Notes: generated by a model from the letters alone, not told the origin. A stretch of DNA of 64,000 bases from Bacteroidota bacterium (GCA_011050615.1 DRFJ01000017.1:1-64000); one strand, 5' to 3'. Shown: positions 43,360 to 52,562, counted from the stretch's first letter. Program-made: numbers and translations.

Positions 43360-44985
43360 ATGCGAAGGATAACATTTTTTTTCAGTTTATTATTACTTAT
43401 ATCCTGTTCAAGGGATTCCGGCTTCGAGAAAGCATATAATAATATAAGCACAGATGAAATGATGAGGCATGTAAGCGTGCTCGCTTCTGATGAATTCATG
43501 GGAAGAGCCCCGTTTACCAGAGGTGAAGAACTTACTGTTGAATATCTTAAGAATGAACTTATTAGCCTGGGTTTTGAACCGGCATTCGGCAGCAGCTATT
43601 TCCAGGATGTGCCCATGGTGGAAATAAGTTCTGAAGTGGTTAATCCTGTCATTATCAATACAGGAATAAATAATCATAAACTGCTTGCACCAGATGATAT
43701 TGCGGTAATAAGCCCCAGGATTATGGAAAATATTGAAATCAAGGATTCGGAACTGGTATTTGCCGGTTTTGGCATAAGCGCTCCCGAATATGAATGGGAT
43801 GATTTCAACGGACTTGATGTAAAGGGAAAAACCATTGTTGTTTTTGTTAATGATCCCGGCCTGTATACGGGCAATAATGACCTTTTCAAAGGGAAAGAAA
43901 TGACTTATTACGGAAGATGGACATACAAGTATGAACAGGCAGCAAGAATGGGTGCCACAGGTATACTCATCATACATGAGACTGAAGGAGCCGGATATCC
44001 TTATAATATACCCAGGAATAGCTCCATAACCCCTAATCTTTACCTGCAGACAGGAAACAAGAACGCCGACAGGTGCATGTTCACCGGGTGGCTCAGCGCC
44101 AACTCAGCAGAGGCTATCTTCAGTGATGCGGGTTATGATGTCAACACACTCAGGACTGAAGCATGCAAACCGGGTTTCAAGGGTTTTAACATGAAGGCAA
44201 CCATAAGTTTATCAATCAATAATTCGTTTTCAGAAAACGTATCCAGGAACGTTGCAGGGGTATTGAAAGGGAAAGAATCACCTGACGAAGTAATAATATA
44301 TTCAGGTCACTGGGATCATTTTGGAGTGGGTGAGAAAGAAAAAGGTGATTCAATATTCAATGGTGCAGTGGACAATGGCACAACAATGGCCATGGTATTC
44401 GAAATAGGAAGGGCTTTCACTAACTGCAGTGACAGACCTGACCGATCAGTAATGCTTTTCTTCCCCACTTCTGAGGAACAGGGTCTCCTTGGTTCATTAT
44501 ATTATACTGATCACCCTGTATTTGATATGGACAAGACAGTTACCTGCATAAACAATGACCTTGTTTTGCCAATTGGCAGGATGAAAGATGTTATGGTTAC
44601 AGGCTACGGACAGTCAGATCTGGATGACATGCTGGAAGAAGCTGCAGCAAAACAGGACAGATACCTGCTTCCCGACCCCAATGCACATACCGGAATGTAT
44701 TTCAGGTCCGATCACTTTGCATTTGCAAAAAAAGGTGTTCCCTCACTTTACGCAAGGGGTAACTGCGATTCACGTGAACATGGTAAGGAATGGTCAGTAA
44801 TGCAGGAAAGAGACTATATAAACAACCGTTACCACAGGCCTGCTGATAATTATGAACCTGAAACCTGGAATTTTGAAGGTATAAGGGAAGATGCACAGCT
44901 TGCCTTTAAGCTTGGCTATTACCTTGCAAACTCATCCGAATGGCCACATTGGAAGGAAGGATCAGAATTCAAAGAACTGCGATGA
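43360..44985 (+). CDS. M28-family lipoprotein aminopeptidase
   Basis: Exported zinc aminopeptidase of family M28 with a lipobox (LISC, Cys16). A protease-associated-like insert (about residues 130-280) precedes the catalytic block. Ligands visible: IIYSGHWDHFGVG (His, Asp), FNGAVDNGTTMAM (bridging Asp), FFPTSEEQGLLGS (paired Glu), NNDLV (Asp) and FRSDHFAFAKKGVP (His). Length 541 is normal for PA-containing members. It is third in the M14-PepT-M28 operon and ends before a 255-base gap leading to the hydrogenase operon. Specificity for particular N-terminal residues cannot be read. Confidence 0.93.
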   Translation: MRRITFFFSLLLLISCSRDSGFEKAYNNISTDEMMRHVSVLASDEFMGRAPFTRGEELTVEYLKNELISLGFEPAFGSSYFQDVPMVEISSEVVNPVIINTGINNHKLLAPDDIAVISPRIMENIEIKDSELVFAGFGISAPEYEWDDFNGLDVKGKTIVVFVNDPGLYTGNNDLFKGKEMTYYGRWTYKYEQAARMGATGILIIHETEGAGYPYNIPRNSSITPNLYLQTGNKNADRCMFTGWLSANSAEAIFSDAGYDVNTLRTEACKPGFKGFNMKATISLSINNSFSENVSRNVAGVLKGKESPDEVIIYSGHWDHFGVGEKEKGDSIFNGAVDNGTTMAMVFEIGRAFTNCSDRPDRSVMLFFPTSEEQGLLGSLYYTDHPVFDMDKTVTCINNDLVLPIGRMKDVMVTGYGQSDLDDMLEEAAAKQDRYLLPDPNAHTGMYFRSDHFAFAKKGVPSLYARGNCDSREHGKEWSVMQERDYINNRYHRPADNYEPETWNFEGIREDAQLAFKLGYYLANSSEWPHWKEGSEFKELR

Positions 44986-45015
44986 TTTACGCTGATTTCA
45001 GCAGATTACACAGAT
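44984..45015. repeat. Short tandem motif behind the M28 gene
   Basis: Three imperfect 10-base units, GATTTACGCT, GATTTCAGCA and GATTACACA, follow each other and end in GAT, overlapping the stop codon region of the M28 gene. Similar GATTA-type strings are, from memory, frequent between genes in this phylum. No function is evident. Confidence 0.4.
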
Positions 45016-45174
45016 AGGATACGAAAGATGCCCAAGTGCAAGCATATCATAATTAATCCGGTTTTGAACCTATCCTAAACCTGATTTTCCCCGGGTAAAA
45101 CCAATTATAATAATTCACAGATAAATTTATCTGTTATTTTTTTAACATTGTTATTTTATTAACATTAAAATTCA

Positions 45175-45182
45175 TATATTTG
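45175..45182 (+). promoter_or_regulatory. Likely -7 box of the hydrogenase operon
   Basis: TATATTTG matches TAnnTTTG exactly. A TTG at 45148-45150 is 24 bases upstream, slightly farther than the usual -33 spacing. Transcription would begin near 45189, some 50 bases before the hndB start, just ahead of the palindrome at 45198-45212. Confidence 0.5.
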
Positions 45183-45197
45183 TCCCAAAATTAACAG

Positions 45198-45212
45198 CCG
45201 GTTAATAACCGG
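45198..45212. promoter_or_regulatory. Perfect palindrome in the hydrogenase leader, possible operator
   Basis: CCGGTTA and TAACCGG face each other across one base, giving a perfect 7-bp inverted repeat in otherwise AT-rich DNA. Its place just after the predicted transcription start would suit a repressor site. It does not resemble the Rex or FNR consensus I know. A minor RNA hairpin is the alternative. Confidence 0.4.
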
Positions 45213-45240
45213 AATTTGTGTATTGAAAAACAGTTAAAAT

Positions 45241-45639
45241 ATGAAAAGATTGGAATCCTACGATGACCTTAGAAAATTAAGGAATGAGACAAGGGAAAAA
45301 ATATCGTCTTATTCCGATCCCAAAAATGCGGCCAACAGGGTAATCATAAGGGTTGGTATGGGCACCTCGGGAATAGCATCCGGGGCTACTCAGGTGCTCG
45401 AATTTTTCAGGGAGGCCCTCAGAAAAAGAAATATTGATGCTGAGGTCTTAATGAGCGGCGATATGGGTTACAGCTACGCTGAACCAACGGTACAGGTTAC
45501 CAGACCCGGAACCCCTCCCCTCGTATTCGGCGACGTTGACACACACAGAGCCGATGAAATAATTGAAAAATACATCCGGCAGGGTGAACCGGTCGATGGT
45601 GTTATACCGGTTGATTACCTGACAATAGAAGAAATATAG
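45241..45639 (+). CDS. hndB: HndB-like hydrogenase subunit, thioredoxin-like ferredoxin fold without cysteines
   Basis: Small subunit matching HndB of NAD(P)-dependent [FeFe] hydrogenases: conserved N-terminal helix (SYDDLRKLRNETREKI), then VGMGTSGIASGA, the SGDMGYSYAEPTVQV region, and PPLVFGDVDTHRADEIIEKY. In HndB relatives of the thioredoxin-like [2Fe-2S] type, cysteines sit where this protein has Ser (GMGTS) and Asp/Ser (SGDMGYS). The whole 132-residue chain contains no Cys, so it cannot hold a cluster by this fold and probably acts structurally or in subunit contact. It is first in the four-gene operon and is followed after nine bases by the NuoF-like subunit. Confidence 0.82.
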   Translation: MKRLESYDDLRKLRNETREKISSYSDPKNAANRVIIRVGMGTSGIASGATQVLEFFREALRKRNIDAEVLMSGDMGYSYAEPTVQVTRPGTPPLVFGDVDTHRADEIIEKYIRQGEPVDGVIPVDYLTIEEI

Positions 45640-45648
45640 AAATTCGAC

Positions 45649-47118
45649 ATGGATAAAAAAATTAAGCAATTAAGATTAGTTTTACGCAATTGCGGATTTA
45701 TTGATCCCGAAAACATAGATGAGGCAATTGCCCGTGACGCCTACCTTTCCATGGGCAAAGTTATTACAGAAATGCACCCTGCCGAAGCGATAAAAATTGT
45801 AAAGGAATCAGGTCTGAGGGGCCGGGGTGGCGGAGGCTTCCCGACGGGACTCAAATGGGAGTTTGCCTGTAATAACAAAGCCGACCGCAAGTATGTGGTA
45901 TGCAATGCTGATGAAGGTGACCCGGGAGCTTTTATGGACCGCTCGGTTTTGGAAGGTGATCCGCATTCGGTTATTGAAGCTATGGCCATTTGTGCTTATT
46001 GCATTGGAGCAGGGGAAGGATTAATCTATATCAGGGCCGAGTATCCTCTTGCTATCAAGCGACTGAAAACGGCAATAGCGCAGGCCAGGGAATACGGTTT
46101 GCTGGGAAAAAACATTCTGGGAACCGGTTTCAGTTTTGATATTGAACTGCGTTACGGGGCTGGTGCCTTTGTTTGTGGTGAGGAAACAGCCCTGATACAC
46201 TCTATGGAGGGATTAAGGGGAGAACCGACCGTAAAACCCCCCTTCCCGGCAGAGTCGGGCTACCATGGCAAACCAACAAACGTAAATAATGTGGAAACAC
46301 TTGCCTGTATCCCCGTGATATTCAGCAAGGGTGCTGACTGGTTCAGTAAAATAGGAACGGAAAGGTCAAAGGGAACAAAGGTTTTTGCCCTTGCAGGCAA
46401 GGTAAACAATGTCGGGCTCGTGGAAGTTCCGATGGGAACAAGCCTCAGGGAAGTCATATTTGAAATAGGGGGAGGCATAAATAACGACAGGAAGTTCAAG
46501 GCTGTTCAGACAGGAGGCCCTTCGGGAGGATGCCTTACCGAAGAGCATCTTGACACGCCCATTGATTTTGACAATCTTATTGAAGCTGGATCAATGATGG
46601 GTTCAGGAGGGATGATAGTTATGGATGAAGACGACTGCATGGTTTCAGTGGCTAAATTCTATCTCGATTTTACTGTCGAGGAGTCATGTGGGAAATGTGC
46701 TCCCTGCCGCATAGGTAACAAAAGATTATACGAACTTCTGGATCATATATGCAAGGGCAAGGGTGATATGGCTGACCTTGATCGCCTCCGCAACATGAGT
46801 GAAGTAATAAAAGACACAGCTCTCTGTGGCCTGGGCCAGACCTCTCCAAACCCCGTGCTTTCAACCCTTGATAATTTTTACGATGAATACCTTGCCCATG
46901 TCATGGATAAGAAATGCCCCGCAGGTCAGTGTCGCGGCCTTATGGAATTTTTTATCATTGAAGAGAATTGTGTCGGATGCACTGCCTGTGCAAGGGTATG
47001 TCCCGTTAATGCCATAGCAGGAGAAAGAAAAGAACCGCACAAGATAAACAAGGGCATATGCATTAAGTGCGGGGCATGCATGGAAAAATGCAAATTTGAT
47101 GCTATAATCATTCAATAA
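45649..47118 (+). CDS. hndC: NuoF-like NAD(P)H/FMN subunit of bifurcating [FeFe] hydrogenase
   Basis: Diaphorase subunit (HndC/HydB type) that exchanges electrons between NAD(P)H, FMN and FeS clusters. Visible are the FMN-binding GLRGRGGGGFPTGLKW (about 56-70), NADEGDPGAFMDRS, and the NAD-site GAGAFVCGEETALI. An N3-like [4Fe-4S] has Cys347, Cys350, Cys353 and Cys393 (ESCGKCAPCR). A C-terminal two-cluster ferredoxin domain has Cys441, 444, 447, 451 and 471, 474, 477, 481. The N-terminal thioredoxin-like domain found in some homologues is absent; separate genes hndA and hndB could supply that fold. It is in the operon hndB-C-D-A. Confidence 0.93.
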   Translation: MDKKIKQLRLVLRNCGFIDPENIDEAIARDAYLSMGKVITEMHPAEAIKIVKESGLRGRGGGGFPTGLKWEFACNNKADRKYVVCNADEGDPGAFMDRSVLEGDPHSVIEAMAICAYCIGAGEGLIYIRAEYPLAIKRLKTAIAQAREYGLLGKNILGTGFSFDIELRYGAGAFVCGEETALIHSMEGLRGEPTVKPPFPAESGYHGKPTNVNNVETLACIPVIFSKGADWFSKIGTERSKGTKVFALAGKVNNVGLVEVPMGTSLREVIFEIGGGINNDRKFKAVQTGGPSGGCLTEEHLDTPIDFDNLIEAGSMMGSGGMIVMDEDDCMVSVAKFYLDFTVEESCGKCAPCRIGNKRLYELLDHICKGKGDMADLDRLRNMSEVIKDTALCGLGQTSPNPVLSTLDNFYDEYLAHVMDKKCPAGQCRGLMEFFIIEENCVGCTACARVCPVNAIAGERKEPHKINKGICIKCGACMEKCKFDAIIIQ

Positions 47119-47131
47119 AGAAAACAACAAA

Positions 47132-48910
47132 ATGGATACAGTCAAACTCACCATAGATAATAAGCAAGTTGAAGTTAAGGCAGGGACAACCATATACCAG
47201 GCTGCAAAAGATGCAGGGATTGACATTCCCGTTCTGTGTTACATGAACCTGCACGACATGGGGATAGAAAATAAGCCTGCAGGCTGCAGGATATGCGTAG
47301 TTGAGGTGGAGGGACGCAAAAACCTGGCCCCCTCCTGCTCCACCCCCTGCCAGGACGGCATGGAGGTTAAAACCAATACCGTCAGGGTGCTTAATGCACG
47401 TAAAACCGTGCTTGAATTTATATTGTCAGATCACCCGAAAGATTGCCTTATATGCCCTAAATCGGGCGACTGTGAGTTGCAGGATCTCGCAATAAAACTG
47501 GGTATACGAAACATCCCCGGTGAGGACATTGCCGAGGTGTCAACATACAGGCTCGACACTTCTCCATCAATAATAAGGGACCTTGACAAGTGTATTATGT
47601 GTCGCAGGTGCGAGACCATGTGCAATGATATACAGACCGTTGGCGCCCTGTCGGCAATCAACAGGGGCTTCCGTGCGGTGGTTGCTCCCGCTTTCGAGCA
47701 AAATCTTGAACATTCAAGCTGCACATACTGCGGGCAATGCGTGGCTGTGTGCCCTACAGGCGCCCTGACTGAAGCAGATCACACCAACGAGGTACTTCGT
47801 CACCTTGCCAACCCGGCGAAAACTGTGGTTGTTCAGACTGCTCCTGCTGTAAGGGCAGCCCTGGGTGAGGAGTTCAGTATGAGGCCGGGAACCCTTGTAA
47901 CGGGAAAAATGGTAGCAGCTCTCAGACAGCTGGGATTTGATTATGTTTTTGATACAGATTTTGCAGCCGACCTGACAATAATGGAAGAAGGCACTGAGTT
48001 ACTCAGGAGGTTATCAGCTCACATCGACGGCGACAAAAACGTAAAACTCCCTATACTTACCTCTTGCTGTCCGGGCTGGGTGAACTTTTTCGAAACTTAT
48101 TTCCCGGACCTTAAAGACATACCATCAAGCGCCAGATCACCGCAACAAATGTTCGGTACGATTGCCAAAACATATTTCGCTGGAAAGAAAAACATTAAAA
48201 GGGAGGACATGGTAGTGGTATCAGTAATGCCCTGCCTTGCAAAGAAATATGAATGCCAGAGGGAAGAGTTCAGTAGCAACGGAAATCCCGATGTTGACCT
48301 TTCAATCTCAACAAGGGAGCTGGCCGCCTTTATCAGGCAGGCTAACATTGATTTCCGCAGTCTCGGGGAGGAAAGCTTCGATAATCCCCTGGGTGAATCA
48401 AGTGGCGCAGGGGTTATTTTTGGTACAACGGGTGGAGTTATAGAAGCAGCTGTCAGAACAGCCTACGAAATGTACACCGGCAAAACACTTGAAAGAGTCG
48501 ATTTTGAAGAACTGAGAGGCATGGAAGGTGTACGTGAAGCGAGTATCGACTTTGACGGGCTGGAACTGAATATTGGTATTGCCCACGGTCTGGGAAATGC
48601 ACGAAAACTTCTTGATGATATCAGGTCAGGTAAATCAAAATACCATGCCATAGAAATAATGGCCTGCCCCGGCGGCTGCATCGGTGGCGGCGGACAACCA
48701 CGGCATCACGGTAAATCCGAAATACTAAAGGCAAGGGCCTCGGCACTTTACCTTGAAGACCGCAATAAGGCAATCAGGAAATCGCACGAAAATCCCTTTA
48801 TCAGGGAATTGTATTCCTCCTTCCTTGGCAGGCCGAACAGCGGAAAAGCCCACAACTTACTGCATACAGGCTATTTTGATAAAAAGAAGAAAATTATAGT
48901 AAAACAATAA
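47132..48910 (+). CDS. hndD: [FeFe] hydrogenase catalytic subunit
   Basis: Cytoplasmic H2-evolving or H2-oxidising subunit with full H-cluster. N-terminal [2Fe-2S] domain (GCRICVVE), a His-Cys3 [4Fe-4S] segment (HPKDCLICPKSGDC), and a two-[4Fe-4S] ferredoxin domain (Cys154-CIMCRRC and CTYCGQCVAVC). H-cluster signatures are complete: TSCCPGW (310-316, Cys312 the proton-relay Cys and Cys313 a ligand), MPCLAKKYE (366-374), and MACPGGCIGGGGQP (510-523). The C-terminal small-subunit-like region follows. Length 592 is typical of the HydA/HndD group in electron-bifurcating enzymes. The maturases HydE, HydF and HydG are not in the window. Confidence 0.96.
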   Translation: MDTVKLTIDNKQVEVKAGTTIYQAAKDAGIDIPVLCYMNLHDMGIENKPAGCRICVVEVEGRKNLAPSCSTPCQDGMEVKTNTVRVLNARKTVLEFILSDHPKDCLICPKSGDCELQDLAIKLGIRNIPGEDIAEVSTYRLDTSPSIIRDLDKCIMCRRCETMCNDIQTVGALSAINRGFRAVVAPAFEQNLEHSSCTYCGQCVAVCPTGALTEADHTNEVLRHLANPAKTVVVQTAPAVRAALGEEFSMRPGTLVTGKMVAALRQLGFDYVFDTDFAADLTIMEEGTELLRRLSAHIDGDKNVKLPILTSCCPGWVNFFETYFPDLKDIPSSARSPQQMFGTIAKTYFAGKKNIKREDMVVVSVMPCLAKKYECQREEFSSNGNPDVDLSISTRELAAFIRQANIDFRSLGEESFDNPLGESSGAGVIFGTTGGVIEAAVRTAYEMYTGKTLERVDFEELRGMEGVREASIDFDGLELNIGIAHGLGNARKLLDDIRSGKSKYHAIEIMACPGGCIGGGGQPRHHGKSEILKARASALYLEDRNKAIRKSHENPFIRELYSSFLGRPNSGKAHNLLHTGYFDKKKKIIVKQ

Positions 48911-48923
48911 TTGAGAAATTATT

Positions 48924-49406
48924 ATGTCAAGCATAAAGATTGAGCTGAGAAAGCAGGATATTGAAAAAATCAGGGAAATTGCAGCCTCATTTGGCAATGA
49001 TGAGCAGGAGCTTATTAATGTGCTGCACAAATGTCAGGAACATTTCGGCTACCTTCCTGCAGAAGTACAGGAAGTAATTTCGGAAGCACTTCAGGTACCC
49101 CTTGCAAAAATATACGGCGTTGTAACATTTTACTCTTTCTTTACCATGACGCCAAAGGGACAGAACCCGGTCAGTATATGCATGGGCACAGCCTGCTATG
49201 TCCGCGGGGCTGAAAAGGTACTGGAGGAGTTTAAGAAAGAACTTGAAATTGAAGTGGGGCAAACAACTGATGACGGCAGGTTCTCACTGTCAAGCCTCAG
49301 ATGTGTCGGAGCATGCGGGCTGGCACCTGTTGTTATGGTTGGTGATAAAACTTATGGAAGGGTAGCTCCGGATGATGTAAAGGATATCCTGAAGGAATAT
49401 TCATGA
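48924..49406 (+). CDS. hndA: NuoE-like [2Fe-2S] subunit of the hydrogenase
   Basis: Thioredoxin-like [2Fe-2S] ferredoxin subunit (HndA/HydC type). N-terminal helical part (LINVLHKCQEHFGYLPAEVQ, then YGVVTFYSFF) and four cluster ligands Cys86, Cys91, Cys127 and Cys131 (ICMGTACY, RCVGACG). Length 160 is standard. It carries the cluster that the HndB paralog has lost. It is fourth in the operon after a 13-base gap and should form the trimeric or tetrameric bifurcating complex with HndC and HndD. Confidence 0.94.
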   Translation: MSSIKIELRKQDIEKIREIAASFGNDEQELINVLHKCQEHFGYLPAEVQEVISEALQVPLAKIYGVVTFYSFFTMTPKGQNPVSICMGTACYVRGAEKVLEEFKKELEIEVGQTTDDGRFSLSSLRCVGACGLAPVVMVGDKTYGRVAPDDVKDILKEYS

Positions 49407-49487
49407 CAAACTGTCATTCGGCCTGATTATTGATTATATTGAAAGGGCACGGAATTACCATCCATGCTGTCATTATATATCAATAAT

Positions 49488-51722
49488 ATGGATTCAAATA
49501 AAATCATAAAGAAGCATAATCACATTACTGACCTGATCTCGCGCAAGCAGGTGAGGCAGAGCATTAATCTGATAAAAGAACTTATTGAAATCTCGAAAAA
49601 CGGTGACCACAGGCAGCAACTTGAAAATATCGAGAATACCTATAAGAACATGGTTAAGTATACCATTGAAGGAGTTCACGATCCCGAGAGACATAAGGTT
49701 TTAACCCGCATGTTGCAGTCACTTCTTGAACTTGCAGACAGGGTAAAGCAGGAAATACTTGCCCGCTATTCCGGATGGCACACTTACTGGCTGAAAGAGA
49801 ATAGCCTGAAAGAGCAGAGTCTCGCCGGGATAAGTATAATAGAGACAATTGATGATCTTGCCTTCAAGGAAGAGCTTGATGCGTGGTTAAGGCAGGCAGG
49901 CACCGTTTCACCCGATCCTGAATCAGAACACGCCAGGAAACACCGTCAACTGGTTGACAATATATTCAATCATTTATGGCTGACCGACAAATACGGCGAG
50001 GCTGAAACTGAACTAATAAAGCTGATAATACGCAGTGGCAAGTTTGAATGGCATGAACAGAGTCTTTTTGTTAGTGCTATCACCCTCAGCAGCTTAAGAT
50101 TCTGGGAATCAGAAAAAATACAGATTCTTGCATCCCTGTACAGGGATAAAACCGAACAGATAAGTGAAAGAGCACTGGCCGGTCTGCTGCTGGTATTATA
50201 TTATTATGACAAAAGGATACAAATATACCCGGAGGTGAAGGAACTATTGGTGGAACTGTCAGAAGACAGCAATTTCAGGGAACACCTGAAGATCACAATT
50301 CTTCAGATAATCAGGTCAGGGGAAACCGAAAAAATAAGCAAAAAGCTTCATGACGAAATATTGCCCCGCGTTGCTGAATTAAGACCCAGGCTTGAAGACA
50401 AGCTTGATCTTGACAATCTTCTGCCTGAAGACCTCATGGAAGGGAAGAACCCCGACTGGTCGGATATGTTCAAGGAATCGGAGGATCTTTACAAAACGAT
50501 GGAAGAGTTTTCCAGGCTGCAGATGGAAGGTGCAGATGTGTATATGTCGGCTTTCGCCAATCTTAAGAATTTTGATTTTTTCCGGAAAATATTGAACTGG
50601 TTTATGCCTTTTTACCCTGATCACGAAGCCATTGATGTGCTTTACAGGGATGAAGTACTGGCAGCAGGGACCAACGAACTGGCAGAAGCCCTTTATAAAA
50701 CACCATTTATATGCAATTCTGACAAGTACAGCCTGGTGCTCAACCTGCAGCATTTACCGGCCAGCCAGAAGGAAATGATGTTAAAAGTATTCCGCCTGGA
50801 GCTTGAAGGGCTCGAACAAATGAGGGATGAAGAGATTGATATTGACCCAACGAAAGGATTTAAAACCAATGTAACACAATATCTCCAGGACCTTTACAGG
50901 TTTTTTAAGCTATCGCCATATAAAAAGGAATTCGATGATGTATTCAGGGGAACGCTTGATTTTCACAGAACCACTCTTTTCAGGACGGTACTCAGGGACA
51001 ATGAGTCTATAACAACCTTTGCAGATTACTATTTCGGTAAGGATTTTTATAATGAAGCCCTGGATTTATATACTGAGATGTTAAAGGATAATCCTGATGA
51101 AGCCCAGTTATATGAAAAGACGGGGTATTGTTACCAACAACTTGCTGAATATGAGAAAGCTCTTGAAATGTACAGCAGGGCAGAAATGCTTGATCGCAAG
51201 ATATGGACGCTGAAGAAAATAGGTTTCTGTAACAGGAGGCTTGGAAAACACGGAGAGGCCCTCAAGAATTACCTGGCAGCAGAGAAGATGGATCCCGGGA
51301 ATATGCATACCCTTGCCATGATAGGCCATTGTTACCTGGATATGGAAGATTTTGACTCAGCCCTCAAATTCTATTTCAAAGTCGAGTATAATGACCCTGA
51401 TAATACCAGGATACTCAAGCCTATAGCCTGGTGTTACCTGGTCCAGGGTAAGTATGGACAGTCAAAAAAATACTTTGACAAGATCAGCAAAGGTAAAATG
51501 AACGGTCATGATTATATCAATGCGGGTCATCTGGCCTTATGCATGGGTGATCGCATGAGGGCTATTGACTATTATCGCAGAAGCATAATAGAAGGGAAGA
51601 TGGATAAGAGCGATTTCCTTGAGATTTTTAATGATGATGCTGCTATGCTTATCACAAACAATATTGACCCTGACGATCTGCCAATAATTACAGACTATTT
51701 GTTTTTTGATCTTGAGGATTAG
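49488..51722 (+). CDS. TPR-repeat protein of unknown function
   Basis: Large cytoplasmic helical protein with no signal peptide. The first 480 residues are helix-rich with acidic and basic clusters (ITDLISRKQVRQSINLIKEL). From about residue 520 come at least four tetratricopeptide repeats with a recurring GxCYxxLxxYxxALxxY pattern (GYCYQQLAEYEKALEMYSRA, GFCNRRLGKHGEALKNY, GHCYLDMEDFDSALKFYF, AWCYLVQGKYGQSKKYF). I start at the Met of MDSNKIIKKHNH; an upstream Met at 49464 would add eight residues. It starts 80 bases after hndA and may read through from that operon, but no functional link is evident. TPR proteins usually mediate protein contacts. Its 3' end overlaps the convergent Spy-like gene by 35 bases. 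Confidence 0.75.
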   Translation: MDSNKIIKKHNHITDLISRKQVRQSINLIKELIEISKNGDHRQQLENIENTYKNMVKYTIEGVHDPERHKVLTRMLQSLLELADRVKQEILARYSGWHTYWLKENSLKEQSLAGISIIETIDDLAFKEELDAWLRQAGTVSPDPESEHARKHRQLVDNIFNHLWLTDKYGEAETELIKLIIRSGKFEWHEQSLFVSAITLSSLRFWESEKIQILASLYRDKTEQISERALAGLLLVLYYYDKRIQIYPEVKELLVELSEDSNFREHLKITILQIIRSGETEKISKKLHDEILPRVAELRPRLEDKLDLDNLLPEDLMEGKNPDWSDMFKESEDLYKTMEEFSRLQMEGADVYMSAFANLKNFDFFRKILNWFMPFYPDHEAIDVLYRDEVLAAGTNELAEALYKTPFICNSDKYSLVLNLQHLPASQKEMMLKVFRLELEGLEQMRDEEIDIDPTKGFKTNVTQYLQDLYRFFKLSPYKKEFDDVFRGTLDFHRTTLFRTVLRDNESITTFADYYFGKDFYNEALDLYTEMLKDNPDEAQLYEKTGYCYQQLAEYEKALEMYSRAEMLDRKIWTLKKIGFCNRRLGKHGEALKNYLAAEKMDPGNMHTLAMIGHCYLDMEDFDSALKFYFKVEYNDPDNTRILKPIAWCYLVQGKYGQSKKYFDKISKGKMNGHDYINAGHLALCMGDRMRAIDYYRRSIIEGKMDKSDFLEIFNDDAAMLITNNIDPDDLPIITDYLFFDLED

Positions 51723-52191
51723 GGAAGAGACCTGTAGTCCCCGGCGGTCTCCGTCCGGGACCCTGCCTTCTGTCATGGTCGGGTCGGCCATCAAACCGGG
51801 TGCTGTCGCCACGGTTGTTCCGCTGCCTGAACTCTTTCATCATTTCGCGCCTTTGACGTTCAAATTCCTCAAGCTTTTCTATCTGGTCCCTGCTGAGAAC
51901 AGGTTTTATTTCACTCCATTGCTTATCCATCAGGGATTCAAAATCCTTCCAGAATCCTGTATTCAGGTCCCTGAAATATTCTCCATAGCGGTCAATTATA
52001 TCGTCCAGTTCTGCTTTCTGAGCTGAATCAGGTTCCACCACCTTATACAGGTGCTCCCTGAAATAATGCTCTGAAGCATATGTCCGGACAGGTCTCATTC
52101 TTTTATGTCGGAGCTGGGCTGATGTCAGCATTCCTATAGCAAAACCCAGAATCAGGGTAAGTATTATTAATAATGTAATTCTCAGTTTCAT
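51688..52191 (-). CDS. Spy/CpxP-like periplasmic or membrane-anchored protein
   Basis: A 167-residue protein with an N-terminal hydrophobic anchor or signal (LLIILTLILGFAIGMLTSA) and a helical, strongly charged body of the heavy-metal sensor/Spy type (QKAELDDIIDRYGEYFRDLN, FESLMDKQWSEIKPVLSRDQ, IEKLEEFERQRREMMKEF), ending in a disordered Arg/Gly/Pro tail. Such proteins sense envelope damage. It is third after the ECF sigma and anti-sigma genes with a 15-base gap, the usual place for a stress-response partner. Its last 35 bases overlap, tail to tail, the TPR gene. Confidence 0.72.
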   Translation of the reverse strand: MKLRITLLIILTLILGFAIGMLTSAQLRHKRMRPVRTYASEHYFREHLYKVVEPDSAQKAELDDIIDRYGEYFRDLNTGFWKDFESLMDKQWSEIKPVLSRDQIEKLEEFERQRREMMKEFRQRNNRGDSTRFDGRPDHDRRQGPGRRPPGTTGLFPNPQDQKTNSL

Positions 52192-52206
52192 ATTATATCA
52201 GTTCTT

Positions 52207-52557
52207 TTACTCAGCAAGGAGACTTATAAGCACCCCATCAACCTCGTTGTCAATACCAAGCAGGGTATCATAGGACAATGAACCCTGGCTGAGGAGTATA
52301 CTGATTACAAGTATAACAACAGCAGCAGCAGCAGGTATGGCAACCCTCATAAAAATACTGTCGAAGGATCTTGCCAGGTCATGTTTACCGTTAATCAGGA
52401 CTTTTGCTGAAGTAATTTTTTTCATGAGCTTTTCACCAAAGCCCTCACTGAAACGGTGATCTGTAAAAAGTTCTCTTTCAAGAACTTCTCGTTCATTACC
52501 ATCAATATCAGAGGACAGGGATCGTAAAAAAAGATCTTTGATTTTTTCAGGTTCCAT
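52207..52557 (-). CDS. Putative anti-sigma factor, single-span membrane protein
   Basis: A 116-residue protein with a cytoplasmic N-terminal helical region of about 70 residues (IKDLFLRSLSSDIDGNEREV), one transmembrane helix (about 71-90, VAIPAAAAVVILVISILLSQ) and a short outer tail. The gene starts five bases after the ECF sigma factor, and the topology fits a membrane anti-sigma factor. The zinc HxxxCxxC motif of many anti-sigma proteins is absent, so function is inferred from position. Confidence 0.68.
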   Translation of the reverse strand: MEPEKIKDLFLRSLSSDIDGNEREVLERELFTDHRFSEGFGEKLMKKITSAKVLINGKHDLARSFDSIFMRVAIPAAAAVVILVISILLSQGSLSYDTLLGIDNEVDGVLISLLAE

Positions 52558-52562
52558 AATTT

